Assembly: GCA_025060535.1 (NCBI GenBank)
Contig: JANXCA010000010.1
Span: forward strand, 1-34,861
Length of the DNA: 34,861 bases
Source of the DNA: Endomicrobiia bacterium
GTDB taxonomy: Bacteria; Elusimicrobiota; Endomicrobiia; DTEH01
Reading direction: 5' to 3'
In this document: piece after piece, positions 26,189-34,861 of the stretch
Numbering within the stretch: the stretch's first letter is position 1
Layout: every line of letters starts with the position of its first letter
Position numbers and translations under genes: made by a program
Notes under the pieces: model-generated
What the model was told of the DNA's origin: nothing
What the model saw: the letters and a program-made list of their open reading frames with translations, nothing else
The model's database searches: none

Positions 26189-27808
26189 TTAGTATTGAAT
26201 AAAATATTTCTGTTGGGTTTTTGGGACAAACCATTTTATAAAATTCCAGCCAATTCCTGCTTTAGTAACTTCAACATTTTTTATTCTTTTGTGTATAACA
26301 GGCATAGATTCTGGATAATACAAAAAGATATAAGGCACATCGTTATGAATTATTTTGTGAATTTGTTGGTATATTTTTTTTCTCTTTTCAAAGTTAAATT
26401 CCACTCTTCCTAACTCCAAAAGTTTGTCTACTTCATAATTGCTATAAGAGACAAAGTTATATTGCCCAGGGTTTCTTTGACTTGAGTGCCATATAGAGAA
26501 CTGATCGGGATCTCTGGATAACGACCATCCTAATATAACTGCTTCAAACTTTCTTGGTAGTATGTAGTTATTAATAAATATTGACCATTCAAGTATCAAA
26601 ATTTCTACTTCTATTCCAATATCTTTTAGTTGTTTTTGAATTATCTCTGCTATAAGTTGACGAGATTTATTTCCTTGATTTGTTATTAAAGTAAATTTAA
26701 ACTCTATTGTTTCTTGTTTATCTTTATTTTTTATTATTTTTTTTAAAATCTTCTTATTTTCATCAAAAAACCACCCGGCTTCAACAAGTAGCTGTTTACT
26801 TTTTTGTGGATTATATTCAAAATCAACTACATCTTCATTATAAGCCCATGACTGAGGCGGAAAAGGACCAGTAGCAGGTCTACCTTTGCCAAGTAAGACA
26901 CCTGAGATAATTTCTTGTTTATTTATTGCATGTGCAATAGCCTGTCTTACTTTTTTTTCTGAAAAGAGAGGATGTTTAAGGTTGAAACCTAAATAAGTAT
27001 AAGAAAAAGATGGATAGCTAAACTTATTATAAGATTTAAAAAATTCTTTATATCCATAAAACTGATCTGGAGTTAAACCCATAGAGTCAATACTTTCATT
27101 AAGTAGTTCTAAAAATTGAACACTTTGGTCTGGTATAATTCTGTAAACATATTTTGATATAAAAGGTTTTCCTTCAAAATAATTTTCATTAGCAATCAAT
27201 TCTATCTTTTCATCAGTTATCCATTTATAAAATTTATAAGGTCCTGTACCAATAGGAGCTCTGTTTGCTGGATTTTTATGAAAATCGTATCTTTTATCAG
27301 AAAAAATATGTTTAGGTATAATACCTATTCCCCAAGATTCTAATGCTGGGACAAATGGTTTTTTATAGATAAATTTTATAGTATATTTATCTATTACTTC
27401 GCATTTTTCTATCAAATTAAAATCTGAAGAATATGGAGTCTTTATAGTTGGGTCTACAAGTTTCTCATAAGTAAACTTGACATCTTCCGCAGTAAATTCT
27501 TTACCATCATGCCAAAAAACATTTTTTCTTAAAAAAAATATGAGTTCTTTCCCATTATTTCTTATTTCCCACTTTTCTGCAAGATCACCAACCAAATTTA
27601 AATCCTTATCATATTTTACTAACCCATTATAAACTAACGAGTTAATAGCAGCTGAAGCAGAATCAGTAGCTAGTAAAGGATTAAGATAAGAAGCATCCCC
27701 TAAAGAAGCATCAATATAAATATCGCCATAGTCTTGAGTAGCGGTTTTATAAGTAAAAGAAAAAAATACCAATAAAATAATCAAAGAATAAAATAATATT
27801 TTCCTCAT
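26189..27808 (-). CDS. Family 5 (OppA/DppA-like) peptide ABC transporter substrate-binding protein
   Basis: LNPLLATDSASAAINSLVYNGLVKYDKDLNLVGDLAEKWEI...FFLRKNVFWHDGKEFTAEDVKFTYEKL...KKVRQAIAHAINKQEII. Confidence 0.94.
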   Translation of the reverse strand: MRKILFYSLIILLVFFSFTYKTATQDYGDIYIDASLGDASYLNPLLATDSASAAINSLVYNGLVKYDKDLNLVGDLAEKWEIRNNGKELIFFLRKNVFWHDGKEFTAEDVKFTYEKLVDPTIKTPYSSDFNLIEKCEVIDKYTIKFIYKKPFVPALESWGIGIIPKHIFSDKRYDFHKNPANRAPIGTGPYKFYKWITDEKIELIANENYFEGKPFISKYVYRIIPDQSVQFLELLNESIDSMGLTPDQFYGYKEFFKSYNKFSYPSFSYTYLGFNLKHPLFSEKKVRQAIAHAINKQEIISGVLLGKGRPATGPFPPQSWAYNEDVVDFEYNPQKSKQLLVEAGWFFDENKKILKKIIKNKDKQETIEFKFTLITNQGNKSRQLIAEIIQKQLKDIGIEVEILILEWSIFINNYILPRKFEAVILGWSLSRDPDQFSIWHSSQRNPGQYNFVSYSNYEVDKLLELGRVEFNFEKRKKIYQQIHKIIHNDVPYIFLYYPESMPVIHKRIKNVEVTKAGIGWNFIKWFVPKTQQKYFIQY

Positions 27809-29118
27809 TTAGGTATTAATTCTAAAATATATGGTTTAACTTCTGTAATTTCGTGTATTACATTTTTTATATCATCTAAACTGACATTTTCTAATTCCTC
27901 TATGTATTTTTTATCATATATATAATCTAACCCTAAAACTTCCCAAAATCCTAAATACCACGCTTGTCTTAAATTTGTTTGATGGTCAAGTAAATATCTA
28001 CCTTTTAATTTATTTTTACACTCTGACAATTCTTGTTGAGTAATTCCATTATATTTCAAATAATTTAGTATCTTTTCAATCTCTTGTTTTGCTATATTTA
28101 TTTTTTTTGCATCTAATCCTAAATATATAACAAAATGAGAATCTAAAAATTTTGTCGGATAAAAACAATTAGTTTCGTAACATAATGATTTTTCCTCTCT
28201 TAGAATTTCAAAAAGTTTTCCACTCATTCCACCACCTAAATATAAGTTTAATAATTTTAAACTTAAATATTTTTTAAAGTTTTCAATTTTTATTGAAGGA
28301 GCAAAATAACCATACATAAGATAAGCTTGTTTAAAATGTGTTTTTTTTCTAATAATCTTTGGTTTATTTTTAAAGTAATATTCCTTTAAAGAGGGTATTT
28401 TTATCGGTTTAATATTAGAAAAATTTTTTTCTATTATTTGTTTTGCTTTTTGAAATTCTATATCTCCACTTACCACAATTATTATATTTTTATTATCATA
28501 ATCAATCCCGTAAAAATTTTCCCACCAAGATAAAATCTCTTTCCTGCTTAACTTTCTAATGTGTTTAATAATTTCATAAGGATGCTTCCCATAAGGGTGT
28601 TTTTTGCCATACATATTACACAATAACTCATCTATAGCAACTTCAAAAATATTATCTTTTCTTGCCAAAATCCCTGCAATTATATTGTTTTTTTCTTTCT
28701 CAATTTCTTCTTCAGGAAATGTAGGATTAAAAAATATATCAGAAAGAATTTCAACAGAATGTTCGAAATATTGTGTTCTTACAGATATAGATAAAGTGGA
28801 AAAATCATCTCCGCTATCTGCTGATATAGTACCTCCAAGAGATTCTATCTCTTGTGCTATTTGTTGAGCAGTCCGGTTTTTCGTCCCCTTAGTAATAGTA
28901 GCTTGAAGAAGTTCAGAAATTCCAGAAAGTTTGTGAGGTTCATAAATTTCACCCATTTTAAGAAATATTATAGTGGAAACTATAGGTAGTCTATCACTAT
29001 AATTATGAATGAATATAATTTTATTTGTCAAAATTTCTTTAGTTATAGAAAAGTTTATTGGATAGACAAAATTTGTCAACATATAAATACTCCATATAAT
29101 GTAATAAAGATATTTCAT
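27805..29118 (-). CDS. M16-family protein, apparently catalytically inactive partner
   Basis: M16 fold (SGISELLQATITKGTKNRTAQQIAQEIESLGGTISADSGDDFSTLSISV), but the HxxEH motif position reads ELLQA. Confidence 0.9.
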   Translation of the reverse strand: MKYLYYIIWSIYMLTNFVYPINFSITKEILTNKIIFIHNYSDRLPIVSTIIFLKMGEIYEPHKLSGISELLQATITKGTKNRTAQQIAQEIESLGGTISADSGDDFSTLSISVRTQYFEHSVEILSDIFFNPTFPEEEIEKEKNNIIAGILARKDNIFEVAIDELLCNMYGKKHPYGKHPYEIIKHIRKLSRKEILSWWENFYGIDYDNKNIIIVVSGDIEFQKAKQIIEKNFSNIKPIKIPSLKEYYFKNKPKIIRKKTHFKQAYLMYGYFAPSIKIENFKKYLSLKLLNLYLGGGMSGKLFEILREEKSLCYETNCFYPTKFLDSHFVIYLGLDAKKINIAKQEIEKILNYLKYNGITQQELSECKNKLKGRYLLDHQTNLRQAWYLGFWEVLGLDYIYDKKYIEELENVSLDDIKNVIHEITEVKPYILELIPK

Positions 29119-29123
29119 TAAAT

Positions 29124-30440
29124 TTAATTAGGTTCTAAAGCTGATATAGTTAAATAATTAGCATATTTTCTTATAAAATTTTTAACATCTTCTTTAGAAA
29201 CTTTATTTATTTTATCAATATAAGAATTAAGTTCTTCTAACGAAGCAAACATATCCCACCACGCTAAGGTAGATGCTATAGAGTGAACCGTTTCATTATG
29301 AGTAAACCACTTTGTCAATATAATATTTTTTGCTTTTGTTAATTCCTCTTCAGAAGGTCCATTGTCTTTTAATTCAAAAAGAATACTTTTAATCAGCTCT
29401 ATTGATTTATTGAAATTCTTAGGTTCACATATACCTAATATGTAAAAAACAGAAGGTCCAAATTGTGTATAAAAGCCACTACTTATCTCATAAACCAATT
29501 TTTTTTCTTCTTTTAAAATCTTATAAAGCCGTGAAGAAATTCCTTCTCCTAAAATAATTGATGTAACATCTCCTACATATATATCAAAATCACCAAAATT
29601 GGGCCCTAAGAAACCACAAATAAAATACAAATGTTGTACTTTATGTTTTTTCACTTCTAATATTTCTGATTGGGTGCTTTCTTCCTTTAGATTTAACTCT
29701 GGTTCTTTAAACTCACCTTTAAGCTGAATATTTCCAAATTTTTCTTCAATCAATTTCTCAACCTCATTATAATCTATATCTCCACATATACTTAAGAGCA
29801 TATTACTTGGTGTATAAAATTTTTGGTAGTATTCTATAATTTGTTCTCTTGAAAGAGATTTAATATTTTCCTTATTTCCTATAATTCTTAATCTATAAGG
29901 AGTTTTAACAAATAACAGTTTATTAAAGTTTTCATATAATATGTTAATAGGTTGATCTTCTAATCGTTTTATTTCTTCTATTATTACATCCCTTTCCTTT
30001 TCTACTTCTATTTCTGGGAAAGTAGCAAAGAAAACTAATTGAGAAAGTACATCTAATGCATCATTTAGACCTTCCTTTGGAATATCTATATAATATACTG
30101 TATATTCTTTAGATGTACCTGCATTTAAAATACCTCCATAATACTCTATTTTTTTACTTAGTTCTTTCATGTTATACTTATAAGTACCTTTAAACACCAA
30201 ATGTTCTAAAAAATGAGATATACCATTTATATGTTCTGTTTCATATATTGAACCAACTTTCACCCAAATTTGTACTGAAACTAACGGTAAATAGTCTACT
30301 TTTTTTAACAAAACAGTCAATCCGTTAGATAACTTTAGCTTTTTATCTTTTTCGTTGTTAAAAATTAAATTATTTTTCATATTTTGTGAGTAAATAAAAT
30401 TTAATAAAATTGCTACTAATATAAAATAATAAAATTTCAT
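29124..30440 (-). CDS. M16-family zinc peptidase, active subunit
   Basis: NGISHFLEHLVFKGTYKYNMKELSKKIEYYGGILNAGTSKEYTVYYIDI with intact HxxEH (HFLEH); signal peptide. Confidence 0.93.
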   Translation of the reverse strand: MKFYYFILVAILLNFIYSQNMKNNLIFNNEKDKKLKLSNGLTVLLKKVDYLPLVSVQIWVKVGSIYETEHINGISHFLEHLVFKGTYKYNMKELSKKIEYYGGILNAGTSKEYTVYYIDIPKEGLNDALDVLSQLVFFATFPEIEVEKERDVIIEEIKRLEDQPINILYENFNKLLFVKTPYRLRIIGNKENIKSLSREQIIEYYQKFYTPSNMLLSICGDIDYNEVEKLIEEKFGNIQLKGEFKEPELNLKEESTQSEILEVKKHKVQHLYFICGFLGPNFGDFDIYVGDVTSIILGEGISSRLYKILKEEKKLVYEISSGFYTQFGPSVFYILGICEPKNFNKSIELIKSILFELKDNGPSEEELTKAKNIILTKWFTHNETVHSIASTLAWWDMFASLEELNSYIDKINKVSKEDVKNFIRKYANYLTISALEPN

Positions 30441-30493
30441 AAAGAAGATTAGAATTTTATATAAATATTATTTATCTTATTCAAGAGATAAAA

Positions 30494-32941
30494 CTATATT
30501 TTTAAAATTGGTTTGTATAGCCACAACCAAATTTTTGAAAATAAATTTTTTTTGTGGTTAGTTTTATTATTATCTTCCTTATGATTTATTTCAATAATTT
30601 TTGTATTTTCATATTTTATATTATTGTTTTTTATTTCATTTGCTAAAACAAGTGTTTCTAAACGTGTTTTTAATTTAGCTATTTCCTCATCCTTTTTGTT
30701 AAGTGTTTCTTCTAAAATTTTATATTCGTTTAAAAGTTTATTATAAATATCTTTCCATGTAGTGTCTATCTTATCTATTGTTTCTTCATGCCGCTTTACT
30801 ATCTCTGACACTTTCGCAGAAAATTCGTGCTCTATTTGTACTTTATATCTTTTGTATTCTTCTATTTCAGAATTTAGTTTTGATATAATCTCATTTTTTT
30901 CCTTATCTTGTTGTATTAACTCTTCTATTTGCTGTTTAAGTTGATTTTTTTCTTTTTCATATTCTTCTTTTTGCACACTTACAAAATCCTTCAATTGTTT
31001 TTCTAACTCTTTTATTTGTTTTTCTAAAGATTCTTTTTCTTTTTTATTAGAATCTAACAAAGTATGTAATTTTTCTATTTCTTTTTGTTTTTTAAATAAT
31101 TCATTTTTAAATTCTTCTATTGCTATAGTGGAGTCTTCTTTTAATTTTTTATTTTCTTCTTCCATGAGTTTTATTTTTTCTGTTGTTTGGCTATATTTTT
31201 CTATTATTTGATTATACTCATTTTTAAGTTTTTCATATGAATTATTTAACTCTTGTAAAATCCTTAACTTATCATTTAATTCCGATTTAAGTTTTTCATT
31301 TTCTCTTATTAATGTTTCATTATTTATAGATAATTGAGATATTTTATTTTCATAATTTTGTTTTAAGTCATCAATTCTTCTCATTTCATTTTCATGTTTA
31401 TTAATTAATTCATCGTATTTATGCTTTGTTTCCTGGTATTTAGCAATATATTCATTTATAATCTTCTCTTTTTCTTGAATCTCTGCAAATAAATACTTGT
31501 TTGTATCTTCTATTTGAGAGATATATTTTTTATACTCTTCTACCTTAGAATTTACATTTTTTTCAACTTCTTCTTGAAAGTTTTGTTTATATTTTGCAAA
31601 TTCTAAACTTAAATCCTGATACATATTTATATACTTATTTAACTCATTCGTTAATTTTTCTATTTCAGCATTTTTTAATGAAGATAGTTCATTCAGATGA
31701 GCAGTAATAGTATTATATTCTTGAGTTAAAGTTTTCAATTGTTGCTCTAATGAATTATTTTTATATAAAACATCCCTAATTTCATTATTTTTTTGATTTA
31801 TTTCTTCTTGGAGTTTTTTAACTTCTTGTTCTAATTCACTCTTATTTTGCAATTCTTTTTGTAACTTTTCAAGATGGTTTTTGAGTTCTTTGATTTCATT
31901 ATCTTTTTGTTGAAGTATTTTGTCAATTTCTATTTTATGACGAGCTTGAAGTATTCCTATCTGTGTTTTTAACAAAAAGAAATCTTTCTCTTTTTGTTCT
32001 CTTTCCTGTCTGATAACTCGTAGCTCCGCCTTTAGATTTTCAATTATATGTTGTAACTTACTAATCTGTTCATCTCTTTTTTTAATCTCAAAATTAAGTT
32101 TATCTTTTGAAACACTGGATTCTGATTGTAATGTTGCAATATTAGATTTTAAAGTTATTATTTCTCTTTCTTTTTCTTCAATTTTATCTCTTAAATGTTT
32201 TATTTCATTTTCAAAATTTTTATATTGGAATTTGTAATCTGAAATTTGTCTCTCAAAATCAGCTTTAAGTTTTTCTTCTAAAATTTTATATTCATTTTTT
32301 ACTTTGTTTATTTCTTCTTCTTTATTTCTAAGAATTAACTGAAATTTTGTTTTTTCTTCTTGCCAGCGGGATTCTAAATCTCGTATACGAGTAAGAAATT
32401 GCTGTTCTATTTGTTGCTCTTGTAAATCTCTCTGAGACATTTGGGTTTTTAATGTTTCAATCCAAGTTTCTCTTTCTTTAGCAAGTCGTTCTTCTAATTC
32501 CTTAATTTGTTTTATTAATTTTTCTTTTTCTTCTTTAAGTTCTTGTTCTCTTTTTTCTCTTCTCAATCTTTCTTGTATATCTCTTATACTTTCCTCCACC
32601 TTCATTGCAAGCGCTTCTTCTTCTTTTGTTTTTATTGTTTGCATCATAAGCTTCTCACGTTCTTCAAGTAACATTCTCTGTAATTCCTGAAGCTGAATTT
32701 CCATCTGCCTTTTTGCTTGTTCAGCTTCCCACAACCTCTGTTCTATTGGTGAAGAAAACTGTGGGGTAGGAATTGTTTTGTCAGAAACATTTTTCGTAAC
32801 ATTAGGAAAATTAGAAATAGATATTTGTGGTGTATTTTTATTAGATGGTAAATTAGGTACTTTACCTACTCCAGGAGACGTTGGTGTCTTAGTAGATGGT
32901 ATAGGTGGTTTTGGAATTTGTGGTTTATTTTTGTCTTCCAT
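30494..32941 (-). CDS. Long coiled-coil protein with Pro-rich N-terminus and basic/aromatic C-terminal tail
   Basis: 815 aa; N-term KPQIPKPPIPSTKTPTSPGVGKVPNLP; about 650 aa of Glu/Lys/Leu heptad-like sequence; C-term KKNLFSKIWLWLYKPILKI. Confidence 0.85.
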   Translation of the reverse strand: MEDKNKPQIPKPPIPSTKTPTSPGVGKVPNLPSNKNTPQISISNFPNVTKNVSDKTIPTPQFSSPIEQRLWEAEQAKRQMEIQLQELQRMLLEEREKLMMQTIKTKEEEALAMKVEESIRDIQERLRREKREQELKEEKEKLIKQIKELEERLAKERETWIETLKTQMSQRDLQEQQIEQQFLTRIRDLESRWQEEKTKFQLILRNKEEEINKVKNEYKILEEKLKADFERQISDYKFQYKNFENEIKHLRDKIEEKEREIITLKSNIATLQSESSVSKDKLNFEIKKRDEQISKLQHIIENLKAELRVIRQEREQKEKDFFLLKTQIGILQARHKIEIDKILQQKDNEIKELKNHLEKLQKELQNKSELEQEVKKLQEEINQKNNEIRDVLYKNNSLEQQLKTLTQEYNTITAHLNELSSLKNAEIEKLTNELNKYINMYQDLSLEFAKYKQNFQEEVEKNVNSKVEEYKKYISQIEDTNKYLFAEIQEKEKIINEYIAKYQETKHKYDELINKHENEMRRIDDLKQNYENKISQLSINNETLIRENEKLKSELNDKLRILQELNNSYEKLKNEYNQIIEKYSQTTEKIKLMEEENKKLKEDSTIAIEEFKNELFKKQKEIEKLHTLLDSNKKEKESLEKQIKELEKQLKDFVSVQKEEYEKEKNQLKQQIEELIQQDKEKNEIISKLNSEIEEYKRYKVQIEHEFSAKVSEIVKRHEETIDKIDTTWKDIYNKLLNEYKILEETLNKKDEEIAKLKTRLETLVLANEIKNNNIKYENTKIIEINHKEDNNKTNHKKNLFSKIWLWLYKPILKI

Positions 32942-32957
32942 ATTCTAAATACCCCCT

Positions 32958-34861
32958 TTATATTTCTGTTTCAATTTCTTTAAGCCAATTTTTAATAATA
33001 TTGTTTTCAGGATTAATCTCTAATACTTTCAAGGCATATTTTTTAGCATTTTGATAATCATTTAAGTTAAAATAACATAAACTAATATACTGATTTATTA
33101 CCTCATTATTTTCATCATAAATTTTTAAAAATTCTCTTAATGCGATTTCATATTGTCGATTATTATACAAATCTATTGCATATGAAATCTGGGATTTATA
33201 ATTATCATAAAAAGTATTTCTATGAGAATTAAGTTTAGAAATCTTTTCCATTACATACTGAGTAATATCTTTTTCTTTTATAACTTCTGCATCTTTTAAT
33301 GCAAAAATTTCACTTTCTAATTTTAATTTTGAATCAATTTTAGCAAGAAGTTCATTTATAATATACTTATATTCATTCAACTTTTGTTTTAACATATTTA
33401 TTTCTTCATTTAATAGTTTTTTTGTGTTCTCTTTTTGAGATAATATCTTATTTCTTTCATTCTCCCATTGTTGGATTAACATATCAAATTCATTCTTCAA
33501 AAGCTCTATATTTTGTTTTCGATTTTGAATATTAATCTTATAATACTCATCTTTATTCTTATAATTCTCTTCAAGTTGTTTTAATTCTTCGAGCAGTTTA
33601 TTAATCTCTTTATCCATAAATTCTTTTCTTTTCTTTCTTTCTTCTACATTTGCTTGCTCTCTTAATGAACATCTTATTTCTAAAGTCTTTAGCTCATTCT
33701 CTTTGTTTTTTATTCTTTCTAAAATTTCCTCGTTTTCTTTATTAAATTCTCTCATTATTTTCTCTTTTTTTTGCTCATATTCCATTGCTAATTTTTTAAG
33801 TTCAAAAGATAATTTATCTTTAGAGGACTTTATTTCTATTTCTTTCAAAGTTATTTTTGTTTTTATGTTGTCTATTTCCTTTTGTAATTCTTTTATCATA
33901 TTTTCATTTTCTATCTCCATATCTTTTATTTTCTTACTCAACTGCTCTATTTCTTTCTGAAGAGTTTCCTTTTTTAATTCATATTCGTTTTCATCTTGAA
34001 TAATTTGTCTTTGTATTTCTTTTTCAAGTTCATTATATTTTTGAGTAATTTTTTGTTCTTCAAAAAATAAATTATTTAACTTTTCTATATATTCTTCTCT
34101 TTGTTTTTCAATTTTAGACCTTAAGTATTCTATTTCATTTTCTAATCTTTCTTTTTGTTGATTTAATTCTTTATTTCTTTTTTCTTCTTCTATTTTAATA
34201 GATAATTCTAATTCAGATAACTTTGACATCAAATTCTTAAGTTCTTCTTCTTTTTTATTTTTTAGTAAATTAAATTCATATTGTTTTGAAGATAATTCTC
34301 CTTCTAAAAAATTAATTTGAGATAATAATTTATTTATTTTTAAATTGTATTCTTCTTTTTTAGTATTATATTCTTCTGTAAGCTGTTGTAATTTTTTATC
34401 ATATTCTTGTTTTAAATTAGATATAGCTTGACTTTTTTCTGCCAATTTTAATTTATATTCGTCTGCCTCAGAATTAATCTTAGACTTCAAATTAGAAATT
34501 TCAAAATTAAGAGATGCTCTCAACTCCTCAAATTCCTGTCGCTTTATATGCCATTCTTGTTCAAATAACTCCTTCTTAGATGAAATTTCTGATTTTATTT
34601 TTAATATTTCATTTTGAAGATTTTCTATATTTTCTTTTAATTCTTTTTCTGTTAGAGAAATTTTCTCTAAAAGTTGCGATTTTTGTATTTCTAATTCTTC
34701 TATTTCTTTTGTTTTCTTTTCTGTTAATTGATTCAATTCATCTATCATTATTTTCTCTTTATTTTTATATTCTAAAAGAATTGTTTCAAATTCTTGCTGT
34801 TTTTGTGAAATTAAATTTTCATAATCTTTTTTTAAAGAATTTAATATATTATTATAATTTT
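32958..34861 (-). CDS. Long coiled-coil protein with C-terminal TPR; 5' end beyond the window
   Basis: The track starts it at 34748, but the frame is open to the right edge and still coiled-coil (...NSLKKDYENLISQKQQEFETILLEYKNKEKI-MIDELNQL...). C-terminus LYNNRQYEIALREFLKIYDENNEVINQYISLCYFNLNDYQNAKKYALKVLEINPEN is TPR. Confidence 0.85.
   Translation of the reverse strand, partial: NYNNILNSLKKDYENLISQKQQEFETILLEYKNKEKIMIDELNQLTEKKTKEIEELEIQKSQLLEKISLTEKELKENIENLQNEILKIKSEISSKKELFEQEWHIKRQEFEELRASLNFEISNLKSKINSEADEYKLKLAEKSQAISNLKQEYDKKLQQLTEEYNTKKEEYNLKINKLLSQINFLEGELSSKQYEFNLLKNKKEEELKNLMSKLSELELSIKIEEEKRNKELNQQKERLENEIEYLRSKIEKQREEYIEKLNNLFFEEQKITQKYNELEKEIQRQIIQDENEYELKKETLQKEIEQLSKKIKDMEIENENMIKELQKEIDNIKTKITLKEIEIKSSKDKLSFELKKLAMEYEQKKEKIMREFNKENEEILERIKNKENELKTLEIRCSLREQANVEERKKRKEFMDKEINKLLEELKQLEENYKNKDEYYKINIQNRKQNIELLKNEFDMLIQQWENERNKILSQKENTKKLLNEEINMLKQKLNEYKYIINELLAKIDSKLKLESEIFALKDAEVIKEKDITQYVMEKISKLNSHRNTFYDNYKSQISYAIDLYNNRQYEIALREFLKIYDENNEVINQYISLCYFNLNDYQNAKKYALKVLEINPENNIIKNWLKEIETEI

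Noticed and set aside
33703-33960. Plus-strand Ser/Phe/Ile-rich ORF (also 30762..30944) opposite the coiled-coil genes
   Set aside because: Antisense of Lys/Glu-rich coiled coil yields hydrophobic Phe/Ser/Leu strings that mimic TM proteins.
30494-34861. CRISPR or tandem DNA repeats suggested by the strongly T/C-rich plus strand
   Set aside because: The bias is explained by Glu/Lys/Leu heptad coding on the minus strand; no regularly spaced identical repeats seen.
1-34861. Transposons, prophage, CRISPR-Cas or toxin-antitoxin modules
   Set aside because: No transposase, integrase, Cas, phage structural or TA motifs seen in the translations, and no terminal inverted repeats noticed.

Overview
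AT-rich, densely packed bacterial window. Almost all genes are on the minus strand; the exceptions are a tRNA-Ser(UGA) and an lptF/lptG-type permease pair on the plus strand. lptF/G-type genes and several beta-barrel-like proteins indicate a diderm. A roughly 61% GC tRNA in a very AT-rich background, plus an EndoQ-like protein, suggest thermophily (inference). The phylum cannot be assigned from sequence alone. Recognisable genes: partial tuf, a standalone MshEN-like protein, a K+-dependent-type membrane pyrophosphatase (hppA), an Ig-like protein, a flavodoxin-fold protein, archaeal-type phosphoglycerate mutase (apgM), a radical SAM protein, a bifunctional nuclease (DUF151), a pseudopilin, an EndoQ-like PHP nuclease, a half-size TauE/TSUP protein, an ExbB/TolQ protein, an outer-membrane barrel, a large TPR protein, hisS, a transaldolase-like protein, a SprA-like giant outer-membrane protein, lptF/lptG-type genes, a PorV-like protein, an M6 metalloprotease with a T9SS/FlgD-like C-terminal domain, an OppA-like binding protein, an active/inactive M16 peptidase pair and two long coiled-coil proteins. 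Most interesting: (a) a candidate T9SS-like set (SprA-like, PorV-like, CTD-bearing M6 protease), with the last two in a five-gene exported peptidase/peptide-binding cassette; (b) a 311-bp intergenic outlier (6330-6640) holding an untracked 41-aa ORF with a good ribosome-binding site and a ~50-nt hairpin that pairs an anti-SD-like UCCUCCU with AGGAGGA; (c) a radical SAM protein with an incomplete SPASM-like C-terminus two genes downstream of that small ORF; (d) adjacent coiled-coil genes, one of which runs off the window edge. None of these is proven novel; all need homology, synteny or structure checks.
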